Shown here: piece by piece, positions 9,034 through 17,694 of the stretch
How positions within the stretch are numbered: the stretch's first letter is position 1
Layout of the letters: each line of letters begins with the position of its first letter
Source: JARRLC01 sp037387425
GTDB lineage: Bacteria; Pseudomonadota; Alphaproteobacteria; Rhizobiales; Rhodomicrobiaceae
Length of the DNA stretch: 25,277 bases
Direction of reading: 5' to 3'
NCBI GenBank assembly: GCA_037387425.1
Contig: JARRLC010000029.1
Coordinates: 1 to 25,277 of the forward strand
Notes under the pieces: model-generated
What the model was told of the DNA's origin: nothing
The model's database searches: none
Seen by the model: only the letters and a program-made list of their open reading frames with translations
Position numbers and translations under genes: made by a program

Positions 9034-9390
9034 TGTGAGCCCATCCCGTTTACGATTCTCGCCCCGGAATGCTGCCGCAACACACGTGAGACTGCAACCA
9101 GTTTCTAGTGGCGTGTATGCTAATTAACCGGAGCGCTTATCTGCGAAAGATTTCCCATCACACTTATCACAATCTGAGTGCTACTCGCTGTCCTTCCACA
9201 CCATTTTGTGAATCCTGCTAAAATGTCGCGCAGATTCTTGACAGCGCGGCTCGGAGATTGGATGCTTACGCTTCCGTGGAGCGCTCAATCGTTGTTTCCA
9301 CAAACTCTATTACCACTCCCACACACTCTATTCCAACTTCCACACAATCTAGAATACTGAGCGCAAACTATTTACATATGAGGGCAAAAC
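9034..9390. other. Intergenic region between divergent zf-CHCC gene and cytochrome operon
   Basis: These 357 bases must hold the control regions of two divergent operons. On the plus strand a TTGACA lies at 9238-9243, but its -10 partner near 9261 (GATGCT) is weak. The three 21-base repeats at 9295-9357 lie between it and the cytochrome start. A ribosome binding site GAGGG at 9380-9384 sits 6 bases before the ATG at 9391. A 60-codon frame covering 9178-9360 is judged to be spurious. Confidence 0.5.
9295..9357. repeat. Three imperfect 21-base tandem repeats upstream of cytochrome operon
   Basis: Three consecutive 21-base units (9295-9315, 9316-9336, 9337-9357) share the core TCCACA(C/A)A(C/A)TCTA. 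The period equals two helical turns, so the copies face the same side of the DNA. The array ends 33 bases before the cytochrome ATG. It could be an operator array for a regulator or a leader element; no known box was recognised. Confidence 0.7.
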
Positions 9391-10530
9391 ATGGCGGCAA
9401 AAGATGACAATATCAACCGTTCAGAAACGGTCGTCGTCTGGGATATTGGGGTTAGGTTATTTCACTGGTTGCTGGTGTTGACTATTGCCGTCGCTGCTTA
9501 CACTGGTTTCTTCGGACGCAAGAGCCAGATTGATTTTCACGTTATTGCGGGCGTTTCGGCGGCGGCTTTGGTCGCGTTCCGGCTGATCTGGGGCGTTTGG
9601 GGCACCACCTATGCGCGCTTTTCCAGCTTTATCGCGCCGCCTGGCAAGACGCTTCGCCATGCGCGGCATATTATCGGATCGCGGGGGCATGTCACCATGG
9701 GGCATAACCCGCTGGGCGGATGGATGATCGTTGTGCTTTTGGCGCTTGTCGCGGCTGTCGCGATAACGGGCACTGTCACGCTGGGCGGCGTGGTCAAGGA
9801 AGGACCGCTGGCGCCGTTCGTTTCGTTTGCAACCGGCTTTGGCATTCGCGAAGTCCACTATTATCTCGCCCTTGTGCTGGCCATATCTGTTGGCGTGCAT
9901 ATTCTCGGCGCGGTGTTTGAGAGCCTGCGTATTCGCGAAAACCTCATGCGCTCGATGGTGACCGGATGCAAACAGGCGCGTCCGGACGCCGAAACAGCCC
10001 CCACCAGATCCGCGCGGCCTATAGTCGCGCTGGGCGCTACCGTGATCTTAGCGGCTATTACGATACCCGCCGTGATGCATTTCTCTGCGCTCCCCGTGCC
10101 AGGCGTGCCCACCGAGCCTATGAACGCCACTTACGCCAAAGAATGCGGCGCGTGCCATGTGCCCCACCATCCAAGTGTTGCCCCCGCCGCCACGTGGAAG
10201 GCGATATTCGCCAACCTTCAAGACCATTTCGGAGAGAACGCTTCACTGACGCCAGAGCTTACGGACAAGCTTAGAGCCTATGCGCTCGCCAACTCGTCGG
10301 AGAAGTGGGATACGCGCGTGGCGAACGTCATGCGCAGACCAAGCAAAGAACATCCGTTGCGCATTACTGATGCACCGATTTGGAAACGCATACACAGCCA
10401 TTTCCCGGATAAGTTGTTTAAATCTAAAGCTATCGGCGGAAAGTTGAATTGCACCAATTGCCATCGTGACGCAGAGACTGGTTTGTTCGCTCCTCGCAAT
10501 ATTTCTATAAAACGGGAGAATAAGAAATGA
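9391..10530 (+). CDS. Cytochrome b561 fused to diheme cytochrome c (DHC-like)
   Basis: This 379-residue protein joins two electron carriers. The N-terminal part is a cytochrome b561 / Ni,Fe-hydrogenase b-type membrane domain with four helices (about 23-41, 51-71, 110-131, 157-178). Likely heme b ligands are His25 (RLFHWLLV), His50, His156 and His170. A fifth helix (about 210-229) leads to a periplasmic C-terminal part with two heme c sites, CGACH (252-256) and CTNCH (354-358), matching the DHC diheme cytochrome family. Electrons should pass from quinol through b hemes to c hemes. In Rhodobacter sphaeroides these are reported as separate genes beside shp; here they are one chain. The start has GAGGG 6 bases upstream. 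The stop overlaps the next gene by 4 bases (ATGA), so the two are coupled. Family calls are by motif and context. Confidence 0.9.
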   Translation: MAAKDDNINRSETVVVWDIGVRLFHWLLVLTIAVAAYTGFFGRKSQIDFHVIAGVSAAALVAFRLIWGVWGTTYARFSSFIAPPGKTLRHARHIIGSRGHVTMGHNPLGGWMIVVLLALVAAVAITGTVTLGGVVKEGPLAPFVSFATGFGIREVHYYLALVLAISVGVHILGAVFESLRIRENLMRSMVTGCKQARPDAETAPTRSARPIVALGATVILAAITIPAVMHFSALPVPGVPTEPMNATYAKECGACHVPHHPSVAPAATWKAIFANLQDHFGENASLTPELTDKLRAYALANSSEKWDTRVANVMRRPSKEHPLRITDAPIWKRIHSHFPDKLFKSKAIGGKLNCTNCHRDAETGLFAPRNISIKRENKK

Positions 10531-10964
10531 AGACACTGGTTCGCGTCATTTTACAAATTTCAGTTGCAGTAAGTGTTGTTGCGGCAGCGCCTGTCATGGC
10601 TGCTGAAATGTCCCCGCCCCGAAAAGCGATTTATGAACATTATGAAGCAGCGGCAAAAAGCGCTGATCCATCATTTGCGGGTTTTTCCGCTGAGCGTGGT
10701 AAAAAGTTTTTCCATGGAACACACACGGGCGGCAAACCAGATATAGACTCGTGCACCACCTGCCACACCAAAGACTTGACGAAATCCGGCAGAACGCGCG
10801 CAGGCAAACTCATCAAGCCTATGGCCGCTTCGGTCAATCCTATGCGCTTCATCAGCCCGGCAGACGTTGAAAAATGGTTCACCCGCAATTGCTCAACTGT
10901 TCTTGGGCGCGAATGCACAGTCGTCGAAAAAGGGGATGTGCTTGCTTATCTGCTTAGCCTGTAA
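10527..10964 (+). CDS. shp: SHP-like oxygen-binding monoheme cytochrome c (DUF1924)
   Basis: This 145-residue protein has a signal peptide (about residues 1-26, cleavage near VMA-AE) and one heme c site, CTTCH (76-80). The C-terminal segment WFTRNCSTVLGREC matches the SHP family ('sphaeroides heme protein'): Asn121 corresponds to the asparagine that is the sixth heme ligand, and Cys122 and Cys130 would form its loop disulfide. Known SHP binds oxygen and nitric oxide when reduced, and receives electrons from DHC. Here DHC is part of the upstream, overlapping gene, which strongly supports the pairing. GGGAG lies 8 bases before the ATG, inside the upstream gene. The protein should act in the periplasm. 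The biological substrate of SHP is not settled. Confidence 0.88.
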   Translation: MKTLVRVILQISVAVSVVAAAPVMAAEMSPPRKAIYEHYEAAAKSADPSFAGFSAERGKKFFHGTHTGGKPDIDSCTTCHTKDLTKSGRTRAGKLIKPMAASVNPMRFISPADVEKWFTRNCSTVLGRECTVVEKGDVLAYLLSL

Positions 10965-11072
10965 GTTCTTCTGAGAAAAAATAATAGGACGCGGAAGCCA
11001 ACATAAGCGAAAGCATGACAAACGAGGACGACTAAGCGTATCGCGTTTGTTTCATTCGCAGATGAAGCTCTG

Positions 11073-11114
11073 ATTACAAAGGTTCGAAGAGACGTCTCAT
11101 CGAACCTTTGTAAT
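11073..11114. repeat. 42-base near-perfect palindrome after the SHP gene
   Basis: ATTACAAAGGTTCGA and its exact reverse complement (15 bases each) flank a 12-base centre that itself contains the palindrome GAGACGTCTC. Only one A/A pair breaks the symmetry. No T tract follows on either strand. It lies between the convergent SHP and greA genes, so a terminator for the cytochrome operon is the simplest reading. A two-fold protein binding site is also possible. Confidence 0.75.
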
Positions 11115-11143
11115 TGCGAAAGTTGCTTTAAATCCAGCTGCAC

Positions 11144-11176
11144 AAAAACACGCCCACGAAAAAATCTGTGAGCGTG
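11144..11176 (-). terminator. Rho-independent terminator of greA
   Basis: On the minus strand CACGCTCAC and GTGGGCGTG pair (9 pairs, one G-U) around a T-rich loop and are followed by TTTTT. It lies about 50 bases after the greA stop. Confidence 0.75.
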
Positions 11177-11226
11177 CTTTGTATATAAGTCGAGGTATCT
11201 TAGCTGGAGGGCACCACCAAAGTCAG

Positions 11227-11712
11227 TTACGCCGCTCCAAACCGGATATCCAAAATCTCGTAAGATTTATGCCCACGCGGTGTGGTGACTTCCACGCTAT
11301 CGCCAGCTTTCTTGCCAATCAACGCCCGCGCGATGGGAGAGTTGATGGCCAGCTTGCCGCCTTTCACGTCAGCTTCGAAATCACCCACGATCTGATAGGT
11401 CAGCTCATCGTCGGTGTCTTCGTCAACGATTTTCACGACTGCGCCGAATTTTACGGTATCGCCGGAAAGTTTAGACGGGTCGATAACTTCAGCGCGCGAA
11501 AGCTTATCTTCCAGATCAGCGACGCGGGCTTCGTTCATACCTTGGGCTTCTTTAGCAGCGTGATATTCCGCGTTTTCCGACAAGTCGCCGTGAGCGCGTG
11601 CTTCCGCGATAGCCTTAATAATACGTGGCCGCTCCACGGACTTCAGGTGTTTGACTTCTGCTTCCAGCGCATCATAACCAGTGGCGGTCATCGGAACTTT
11701 TTCGAAAGACAT
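11227..11712 (-). CDS. greA: Transcription elongation factor GreA
   Basis: GreA inserts into the RNA polymerase secondary channel and stimulates cleavage of backtracked RNA. The 161-residue protein has the usual two parts: an N-terminal coiled coil (about 10-75) with the tip motif ARAHGDLSENAEYHAAKE, including the acidic pair that positions magnesium, and a C-terminal FKBP-like domain (about 80-158) with GDTVKFGAVV and NSPIARALIGKKAGD. The start at 11712 has AAAGGAG about 8 bases upstream. The gene lies about 100 bases after carB on the same strand, an order common in alphaproteobacteria. Length and motifs are normal. Confidence 0.97.
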   Translation of the reverse strand: MSFEKVPMTATGYDALEAEVKHLKSVERPRIIKAIAEARAHGDLSENAEYHAAKEAQGMNEARVADLEDKLSRAEVIDPSKLSGDTVKFGAVVKIVDEDTDDELTYQIVGDFEADVKGGKLAINSPIARALIGKKAGDSVEVTTPRGHKSYEILDIRFGAA

Positions 11713-11808
11713 CCCAAATTCTCCTTTGGCCTCATCATCTCCCTAGGCCGTATCGTCTGTATGAATTGTAAGTGAAACAAGGACGTTAGCGATATTTTAC
11801 AACAGGCG

Positions 11809-14800
11809 CTAAACCCTTCCGGATCGAACACCTTTTTGGATATATTTCTGCAATGGGGCTACTTCAAGTATCCCTGCTTTCATTGCTACAATAGCCTTTG
11901 TTACCGCCAACGCACCAGATACGGTGGTGTAATAGGGAATGTGATATAGCAGAGCAGTACGCCGAATTTCTGCGCTATCTGCCAGTGCCTTGGCACCTTC
12001 CGTAGTGTTAAATACAAGAGAGACTTCGCCATTCTTCATCGCATCCACGATATTCGGCCGTCCCTCAAGAACTTTATTAACACGTTCGCACGGAATGCCA
12101 TTTTCTTCAAGATGCCGTTTTGTTCCTCCCGTGGCAAGCACTTTGAAATCCATGTTAGTAAGTTCGCGCAACGGGGCGATGATACGCTCTTTATCGGCGT
12201 CCTTAACTGAGGCGAATACAGTCCCGGAAACTGGCACGTTGCTGCCGCTGGCGATCTGGCTTTTGGCAAAAGCGGTGGCGCAGTCGACGTCAATCCCCAT
12301 AACCTCACCGGTCGAGCGCATCTCAGGCCCCAAGATCGGATCGACCTCGGGGAAACGCGTGAACGGAAACACGGCTTCCTTGACCGCGATATGTCTGATT
12401 TGTGGCTCGCTAAGCCCCATATCCTTGATCTTGCGGCCCGCCATGACGAGCGCTGCAAGCCCAGCGACCGGCAAACCGACGGTTTTTGCTACAAACGGCA
12501 CCGTACGGCTGGCGCGCGGATTCACCTCCAAAATGTAAATGTCATCGTCTTTGATGGCGAACTGCACATTCATCAACCCCACCACTTTCAGCGCGATGGC
12601 CAGCTTCCGCGTTTGCTCCTTAAGCTGTTCTATGATTTCAAACGACAGCGAATATGGCGGCAGCGTGCAAGCCGAATCACCTGAATGCACGCCAGCTTCT
12701 TCAATGTGCTCCATAACGCCGCAAATGAAGACGTCCTCACCATCGGCGATGGCGTCAACGTCAACTTCGATAGCATCGCGCAAATAAGAATCGAACAACA
12801 GCGCATTCTGAGCCAATACAGCGTTGATCTGCGCGGTACGCCCCGAATAGCGGCTGTTGACGTCCGGCGGCACGAACGACATGAGCGTAGTCTTGATGTA
12901 GTCTTCCAGCGCGGCTTCATCGTGGATGATGGCCATGGCGCGCCCGCCCAGAACATAAGACGGTCGCACCACCAGCGGATAGCCTATTTGCTCGGCAATG
13001 ATACGCGCCTGCTGCACGGAATAGGCGATGCCATTGCGGGGCTGGCGAAGCTCCTGAAGATCGATCAGCACCTTGAAGCGGTCGCGGTCCTCGGCCAGAT
13101 CGATAGCATCCGGCGAGGTGCCAAGAATGGGCACTTCAGCCGCGGCAAGCGCCTTAGCGAGCTTCAACGGCGTCTGCCCACCGAACTGGACGATAACGCC
13201 CTTCACAACGCCGTTCTGGCTTTCTGTGCGCACGATTTCCAAAACGTCTTCTGTCGTCAGCGGCTCAAAATATAGGCGGTCGGAAGTGTCGTAGTCGGTC
13301 GAAACGGTTTCCGGATTACAGTTGACCATAATGGTCTCATACCCTGCATCCGACAGCGAAAACGCTGCGTGACAACAGCAATAGTCGAACTCAATCCCCT
13401 GGCCGATACGGTTCGGACCACCGCCCAGTATGATGATCTTCTCGCGATCGGAGGGAGCCGCCTCGCACACGGGCTCACCGTCCAGACCACTTTCATAAGT
13501 GGAATACATGTACGCGGTGGGCGAGCGGAACTCAGCCGCGCATGTATCAATGCGCTTATAGACCGGGGTCACCCCCAAACTTTTCCGCCGCGCGACAACC
13601 TGCGCTTCGCTCAACCCCGATAGTATGGCGAGCCGCACATCGGAAAAGCCCATAGCCTTCAGCGCACGCATGGAACGCTCGGTCTGCGGCAAACCATACT
13701 CGCGGACACGTTTTTCAGTATCCACAATATCTTTGATCTGCCGGATGAACCACGGATCGATCTTGCACGACGAATAAATCTGCTCAGGGTCAAACCCGAG
13801 ACGCAACGCCTGCGCTACCTTCAGAATGCGGTCCGGCGCCGGACGACCCAACGCTTCGCGAATGACATTCTTGTCGTCGCCCTGCCCTATCCCTTCAAGC
13901 AGCACATCGTTAAGGCCGTTGAGTTCGGTTTCCATGGAGCGCAGCGCTTTTTGCAGCGATTCCGCAAAGGTTCGGCCCAGCCCAAGCACTTCCCCCACCG
14001 ATTTCATTGACGTGGTCAGAATGTTCTTGGCGCCAGGAAACTTCTCGAACGTGAAACGCGGGATTTTCGTCACCACGTAGTCAATCGTCGGCTCAAACGA
14101 GGCAGGCGTCGCCCCCTTGGTGATGTCGTTGTCCAACTCATCCAGCGTGTAACCGACCGCCAGACGCGCCGCCACCTTGGCGATGGGAAACCCTGTCGCC
14201 TTCGACGCCAACGCAGATGACCGCGACACGCGCGGGTTCATCTCGATGATGACAAGCTTGCCGTTGTCGGGGTTCACGGCGAATTGCACGTTAGAACCGC
14301 CTGTATCCACGCCAATTTCGCGCAGCACCGCGATCGAGGCGTTGCGCATCATCTGGTATTCTTTGTCGGTGAGCGTCATAGCTGGCGCAACAGTGATGGA
14401 ATCGCCGGTATGCACGCCCATAGGGTCAATGTTTTCAATGGAACAGATGATTATGCAATTGTCGGCGCTATCGCGCACGACTTCCATCTCATATTCCTTC
14501 CAGCCCAGCACCGACTCTTCTATGAGAACTTCATTTGTGGGCGAGGCGTCCAGCCCGCGCGAGATGATCCGTGAATATTCCTCGCGGTTATAGGCGACGC
14601 CGCCGCCCTGCCCTCCCAGCGTGAAGGATGGGCGGATGATGGCAGGCAGACCAACGTTTTCAAGCGCTTCCTGCGCCTCAATAATATTGTGAGCCAACGC
14701 CGAACGCGGGGTCGCAATACCGATATTCGTCATTGCCTCGCGAAAGCGCTCGCGGTTCTCTGCCTTATCGATGGCCTCAGCGGTGGCGCCGATCATCTCT

Positions 14801-15156
14801 ACGTTGTAACGCTCTAAAGTGCCGTCCTGCGCGAGCGCCAGCGCAGTGTTAAGCGCGGTTTGCCCGCCCATAGTGGGAAGAAGCGCCATGCGCTCGCCCG
14901 GGTGTTCTTTGCGTTCGCGCTCGATAACCTTGGCGACGATTTCCGGCGTGATCGGTTCGATATAGGTCGCGTCTGCAAGGTCCGGGTCGGTCATGATCGT
15001 AGCCGGGTTCGAATTCACCAACACGATACGATAACCGTCAGCGCGAAGAGCTTTGCACGCCTGGGTGCCGGAATAATCGAATTCACAAGCTTGGCCGATG
15101 ACAATCGGACCGGCCCCGATAATGAGAATGGAGTCGATATCTGTACGTTTGGGCAT
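11809..15156 (-). CDS. carB: Carbamoyl-phosphate synthase large subunit
   Basis: CarB makes carbamoyl phosphate from bicarbonate, ATP and the ammonia passed on by CarA, feeding arginine and pyrimidine synthesis. The 1115-residue protein starts MPKRTDIDSILIIGAGPIVIGQACEF. Its two ATP-grasp halves repeat, with ILGGGPNRIGQGIEFDY opening the second half. The first-half nucleotide loop is seen as TLGGQGGGVAYN, and metal-binding EMNPRVSRSSALASKATG and EVNPRASRTVPFVAKTVG occur at equivalent places. The last roughly 140 residues form the MGS-like allosteric domain (VLATGGTKRHLEENGI). The length fits alphaproteobacterial members. carA is not in the window: the next gene upstream is divergent. No attenuator or riboswitch was recognised in the 15157-15436 gap. 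Confidence 0.97.
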   Translation of the reverse strand: MPKRTDIDSILIIGAGPIVIGQACEFDYSGTQACKALRADGYRIVLVNSNPATIMTDPDLADATYIEPITPEIVAKVIERERKEHPGERMALLPTMGGQTALNTALALAQDGTLERYNVEMIGATAEAIDKAENRERFREAMTNIGIATPRSALAHNIIEAQEALENVGLPAIIRPSFTLGGQGGGVAYNREEYSRIISRGLDASPTNEVLIEESVLGWKEYEMEVVRDSADNCIIICSIENIDPMGVHTGDSITVAPAMTLTDKEYQMMRNASIAVLREIGVDTGGSNVQFAVNPDNGKLVIIEMNPRVSRSSALASKATGFPIAKVAARLAVGYTLDELDNDITKGATPASFEPTIDYVVTKIPRFTFEKFPGAKNILTTSMKSVGEVLGLGRTFAESLQKALRSMETELNGLNDVLLEGIGQGDDKNVIREALGRPAPDRILKVAQALRLGFDPEQIYSSCKIDPWFIRQIKDIVDTEKRVREYGLPQTERSMRALKAMGFSDVRLAILSGLSEAQVVARRKSLGVTPVYKRIDTCAAEFRSPTAYMYSTYESGLDGEPVCEAAPSDREKIIILGGGPNRIGQGIEFDYCCCHAAFSLSDAGYETIMVNCNPETVSTDYDTSDRLYFEPLTTEDVLEIVRTESQNGVVKGVIVQFGGQTPLKLAKALAAAEVPILGTSPDAIDLAEDRDRFKVLIDLQELRQPRNGIAYSVQQARIIAEQIGYPLVVRPSYVLGGRAMAIIHDEAALEDYIKTTLMSFVPPDVNSRYSGRTAQINAVLAQNALLFDSYLRDAIEVDVDAIADGEDVFICGVMEHIEEAGVHSGDSACTLPPYSLSFEIIEQLKEQTRKLAIALKVVGLMNVQFAIKDDDIYILEVNPRASRTVPFVAKTVGLPVAGLAALVMAGRKIKDMGLSEPQIRHIAVKEAVFPFTRFPEVDPILGPEMRSTGEVMGIDVDCATAFAKSQIASGSNVPVSGTVFASVKDADKERIIAPLRELTNMDFKVLATGGTKRHLEENGIPCERVNKVLEGRPNIVDAMKNGEVSLVFNTTEGAKALADSAEIRRTALLYHIPYYTTVSGALAVTKAIVAMKAGILEVAPLQKYIQKGVRSGRV

Positions 15157-15436
15157 ACTGCTTAAGCCTTAAAGGTTTTGTGCGCTTATATAGGAACCAT
15201 GCAGAACTGCAACAATGAGCTGCACCTTAACAAGCTGCAACAATCCCACGCAAAATCCGATATTTTTGCCTGTCTCAAAATGGCACACAACACAATATCA
15301 GGTTTTGCAAAGCTCTCTTAACCTAGACAAGAGAAACTCCATACAAAAACGAACAAAAAACCAGCTTTAAAGACTGAAAACATATTTCAATGTCATATTT
15401 TTCATATTTCCGCCAGATGTTTAGACCGCCATACGT

Positions 15437-16501
15437 ATGGTGCGTTCAATTTTACTTGTACGGAGCGAGTGTTTGTTTCAGTCTTCTGTCTGCATTGTGA
15501 TAGCCGCTTACAATGCCGCAAGAACGGTCACGCGCGCAGTTTCTTCCGCGCTGGCTCAAGACCATGTCAATGAAGTGATCGTGGTGGACGACGCCTCGCA
15601 CGATGGCACAGCCGATGCCGCAAGCTCTGCCGACGATAACACTGGCCGCTTGCGTGTTCTTCGCACAGAAACAAACGCCGGCCCAGCGAAAGCGCGCAAT
15701 TTGGCGCTGCGTCACTCCACAAGCCGCTATTTCTGCGTGCTCGACGCCGACGACTACATGCTCCCAGGGCGCTTGTCGCGGCTTCTGAACAGCGGCGCGC
15801 CTGAATGGGATATGCTCGCCGACGACATGATCATCGTGCCGCAAGAACAGGCGGGAGAACCGGTTTCGATCACACGCGGCAAACCGCCCACCGCGCGCCC
15901 GATCACGCTGGAAACGTTCGTGCGCGGTAATATTTCGACGCCGGGACGTCCGCGCGCAGAGTTGGGTTTTCTAAAGCCTGTCATCTCCCGCGCATTTATG
16001 GACCGGCACAACCTCTTCTACGATGACCTCCGTCTGGGTGAAGATTACGCGTTTTATGTTCGCGCGCTGTCACATGGCGCACGGTTCCATGTCGTGAACG
16101 CTTGCGGCTATGTCGCCATTGAACGCAGCGATTCGCTTAGCGCGCGACATACCGCCGCGGATCTGAAAGGCATGGCTGATTTCGACGCCGCCATGCTACA
16201 AGACGCCGCCTCGCGACTCGGCAGCAACGAACGCGCCGCCTTGGCCGCTCATCACGCCGCAACATGGGCGAAATACGCTCACGCCAGCATACTGGAACGC
16301 AAACACGAGGCCGGATATCTCTCAGCGCTCCGCCTGCTGTTTGGGAAATTCCGCCCTGCCCTGCCCTATATTCTGCGAGAAACCGCTAACCTCAAGCTTG
16401 GGGCAGCGCTCCGCCATTTGCGCATTGGCGCAAAAAAAGGCAGCCGCTCCGCGCGTTTCCTGATAGGCTTTCCGGATACGCAACTGAATAACCGGACATG
16501 A
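15437..16501 (+). CDS. Family 2 glycosyltransferase
   Basis: This 354-residue protein is a GT2 (GT-A fold) glycosyltransferase that would move a sugar from a nucleotide donor to a surface polysaccharide or lipid. It shows SVCIVIAAYNAARTV at the N-terminus, the VVDDASHDGT motif (Asp51/52), NAGPAKARNLAL, the metal-binding DADD motif (103-106) and the catalytic-base region LGEDYAFYVRA (Glu202/Asp203). No membrane segment is evident. The start is uncertain. The ATG at 15437 has no good ribosome binding site, while an in-frame TTG at 15473 has GGAG 7 bases upstream and would start MFQSSVCIVIAAYN, as GT2 enzymes usually do. The gene is 29 bases upstream of bioN, but a functional link is not apparent. 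The sugar and acceptor are unknown. Confidence 0.88.
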   Translation: MVRSILLVRSECLFQSSVCIVIAAYNAARTVTRAVSSALAQDHVNEVIVVDDASHDGTADAASSADDNTGRLRVLRTETNAGPAKARNLALRHSTSRYFCVLDADDYMLPGRLSRLLNSGAPEWDMLADDMIIVPQEQAGEPVSITRGKPPTARPITLETFVRGNISTPGRPRAELGFLKPVISRAFMDRHNLFYDDLRLGEDYAFYVRALSHGARFHVVNACGYVAIERSDSLSARHTAADLKGMADFDAAMLQDAASRLGSNERAALAAHHAATWAKYAHASILERKHEAGYLSALRLLFGKFRPALPYILRETANLKLGAALRHLRIGAKKGSRSARFLIGFPDTQLNNRT

Positions 16502-16530
16502 GGGGAAATCCTCCCGCGCCACGGTAGGGT

Positions 16531-17133
16531 ATGTTACCGCTTTATTATCACGCCAATTCGCCGATTCACCTGACACCCGCACCGTATAAGCTTGTGCTGT
16601 GCTTAGGGCTTAGTGCGGCGCTCGTCTTCATCCCCTCGGTGTGGGGCATGGCCACCGCCACGCTCGCCATCGCCGCGCTTTACGCGGTGGCGCGCCTGCC
16701 TTTGCGGACAGTGCTCGCCGCGCTGAGACCGGTCGTCATCGCCACCGTGATCATCTTCGCCCTGCATGCGGCCTTCAGCGACTGGCACAGCGCTGTACTC
16801 ATTGTTTTGCGGCTTATGGCGCTGGTGCTCCTCAGCACGCTGGTGAGCCTCACCACGCCGTTTTCTGACATGCTTGATGTGCTTTCACGCGCGGCGCGGC
16901 CTTTTGCGCGGTTTGGCGTTAGTCCGCCGAACGTTGCGCTTGCGGTTGCGCTGACTATCCGTTTTATCCCTACGCTCTTGCATGATATGCAGGAAATCCA
17001 GCGAGCACGGATGGCTCGCGGAGGCAAACGCGCAAGCCTTTTCGCTCTCGGGCCGTTGATTGTTAAAATTCTATCAATGACGAACGCGCTAGGAAATGCT
17101 ATCGCGGCGCGAGGATTTGAAAACCGCAAATAA
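16531..17133 (+). CDS. bioN: Energy-coupling factor transmembrane protein (BioN-like)
   Basis: This 200-residue integral membrane protein belongs to the EcfT (CbiQ) family. It couples ATP hydrolysis to substrate capture in ECF-type vitamin importers. Several hydrophobic helices span about 20-155. The two Ala-Arg-Gly coupling motifs that contact the ATPases are at 162-164 (RARMARGGKR) and 193-195 (AIAARGFEN). The opening YYHANSPIHLTPAPYKLVL is typical of the family. The assignment to biotin rests on bioY being the next gene, 24 bases downstream. The expected ATPase gene bioM is not present upstream. The ribosome binding site is weak. Confidence 0.9.
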   Translation: MLPLYYHANSPIHLTPAPYKLVLCLGLSAALVFIPSVWGMATATLAIAALYAVARLPLRTVLAALRPVVIATVIIFALHAAFSDWHSAVLIVLRLMALVLLSTLVSLTTPFSDMLDVLSRAARPFARFGVSPPNVALAVALTIRFIPTLLHDMQEIQRARMARGGKRASLFALGPLIVKILSMTNALGNAIAARGFENRK

Positions 17134-17157
17134 TTACAGGGAACTCTGGCAGCACCC

Positions 17158-17694
17158 ATGCGGACACAAGATATTGCCTATATCGCGCTTTTCGGCGCAT
17201 TGACCGCCGTGCTGGGGCTTATTCCCACCGTTTATCTCGCGGGCGGACAGGTTCCCATCTCGGCGCAATCGCTGGGGCCGATGCTGGCCGGTTCCGTGCT
17301 CGGCGCGCGACGTGGAGCGGCGTCACAGTTGCTCTTGTTGCTGATCGTAGCGTCGGGGCTACCCATTCTGGCGGGCGGACGCGGAGGGCTTGGCGTTTTC
17401 GTTGGGCCGACGGCTGGTTTCTTGATCGCGTTTCCCATTGCCGCCTTTGTCATTGGCCTGTTCGCGGAACGGCTTTGGCAGCGTCTGACATTCGTGAAAT
17501 TGCTGGCGATCAATATCGTGGGCGGCATCATCGTCGTATACGCTTTCGGCATTCCCGGATGGGCGTTCGCTGCGGGCAAACCCGTTACCGATGTGGCGTG
17601 GCTGTGCGCCGTATTCTTACCGGGCGACGCCATAAAAGTCGCAATCGCCTCCGCCGTTGGAATGTTCGTTAAACGCGGGTATCCGCTGATATAG
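17158..17694 (+). CDS. bioY: Biotin transporter substrate-binding protein BioY
   Basis: BioY is the S component that binds biotin at the outer face of the membrane. The 178-residue protein has about six hydrophobic helices and family features such as GQVPISAQSLGPMLAGSVLGARRG, GLPILAGGRGGLGVFVGPTAGFLIAFP and the C-terminal FLPGDAIKVAIASAV. It pairs with BioN just upstream. BioY alone can take up biotin in some bacteria, so the pair may work with an ATPase encoded elsewhere. No BirA/BioR operator was recognised. The ribosome binding site is weak, which suggests coupling to bioN translation. Confidence 0.96.
   Translation: MRTQDIAYIALFGALTAVLGLIPTVYLAGGQVPISAQSLGPMLAGSVLGARRGAASQLLLLLIVASGLPILAGGRGGLGVFVGPTAGFLIAFPIAAFVIGLFAERLWQRLTFVKLLAINIVGGIIVVYAFGIPGWAFAAGKPVTDVAWLCAVFLPGDAIKVAIASAVGMFVKRGYPLI

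Noticed and set aside
9178..9360. 60-residue plus-strand frame with a Leu/Pro/His heptapeptide repeat
   Set aside because: The repeat is explained by the 21-base DNA repeats (21 is a multiple of 3). There is no ribosome binding site, and the frame sits where the cytochrome promoter is expected.
15207..15244. Direct repeat CTGCAACAAT (two copies, 28 bases apart) upstream of carB
   Set aside because: Two short copies in an A/T-rich gap are weak evidence; no known operator is recognised.
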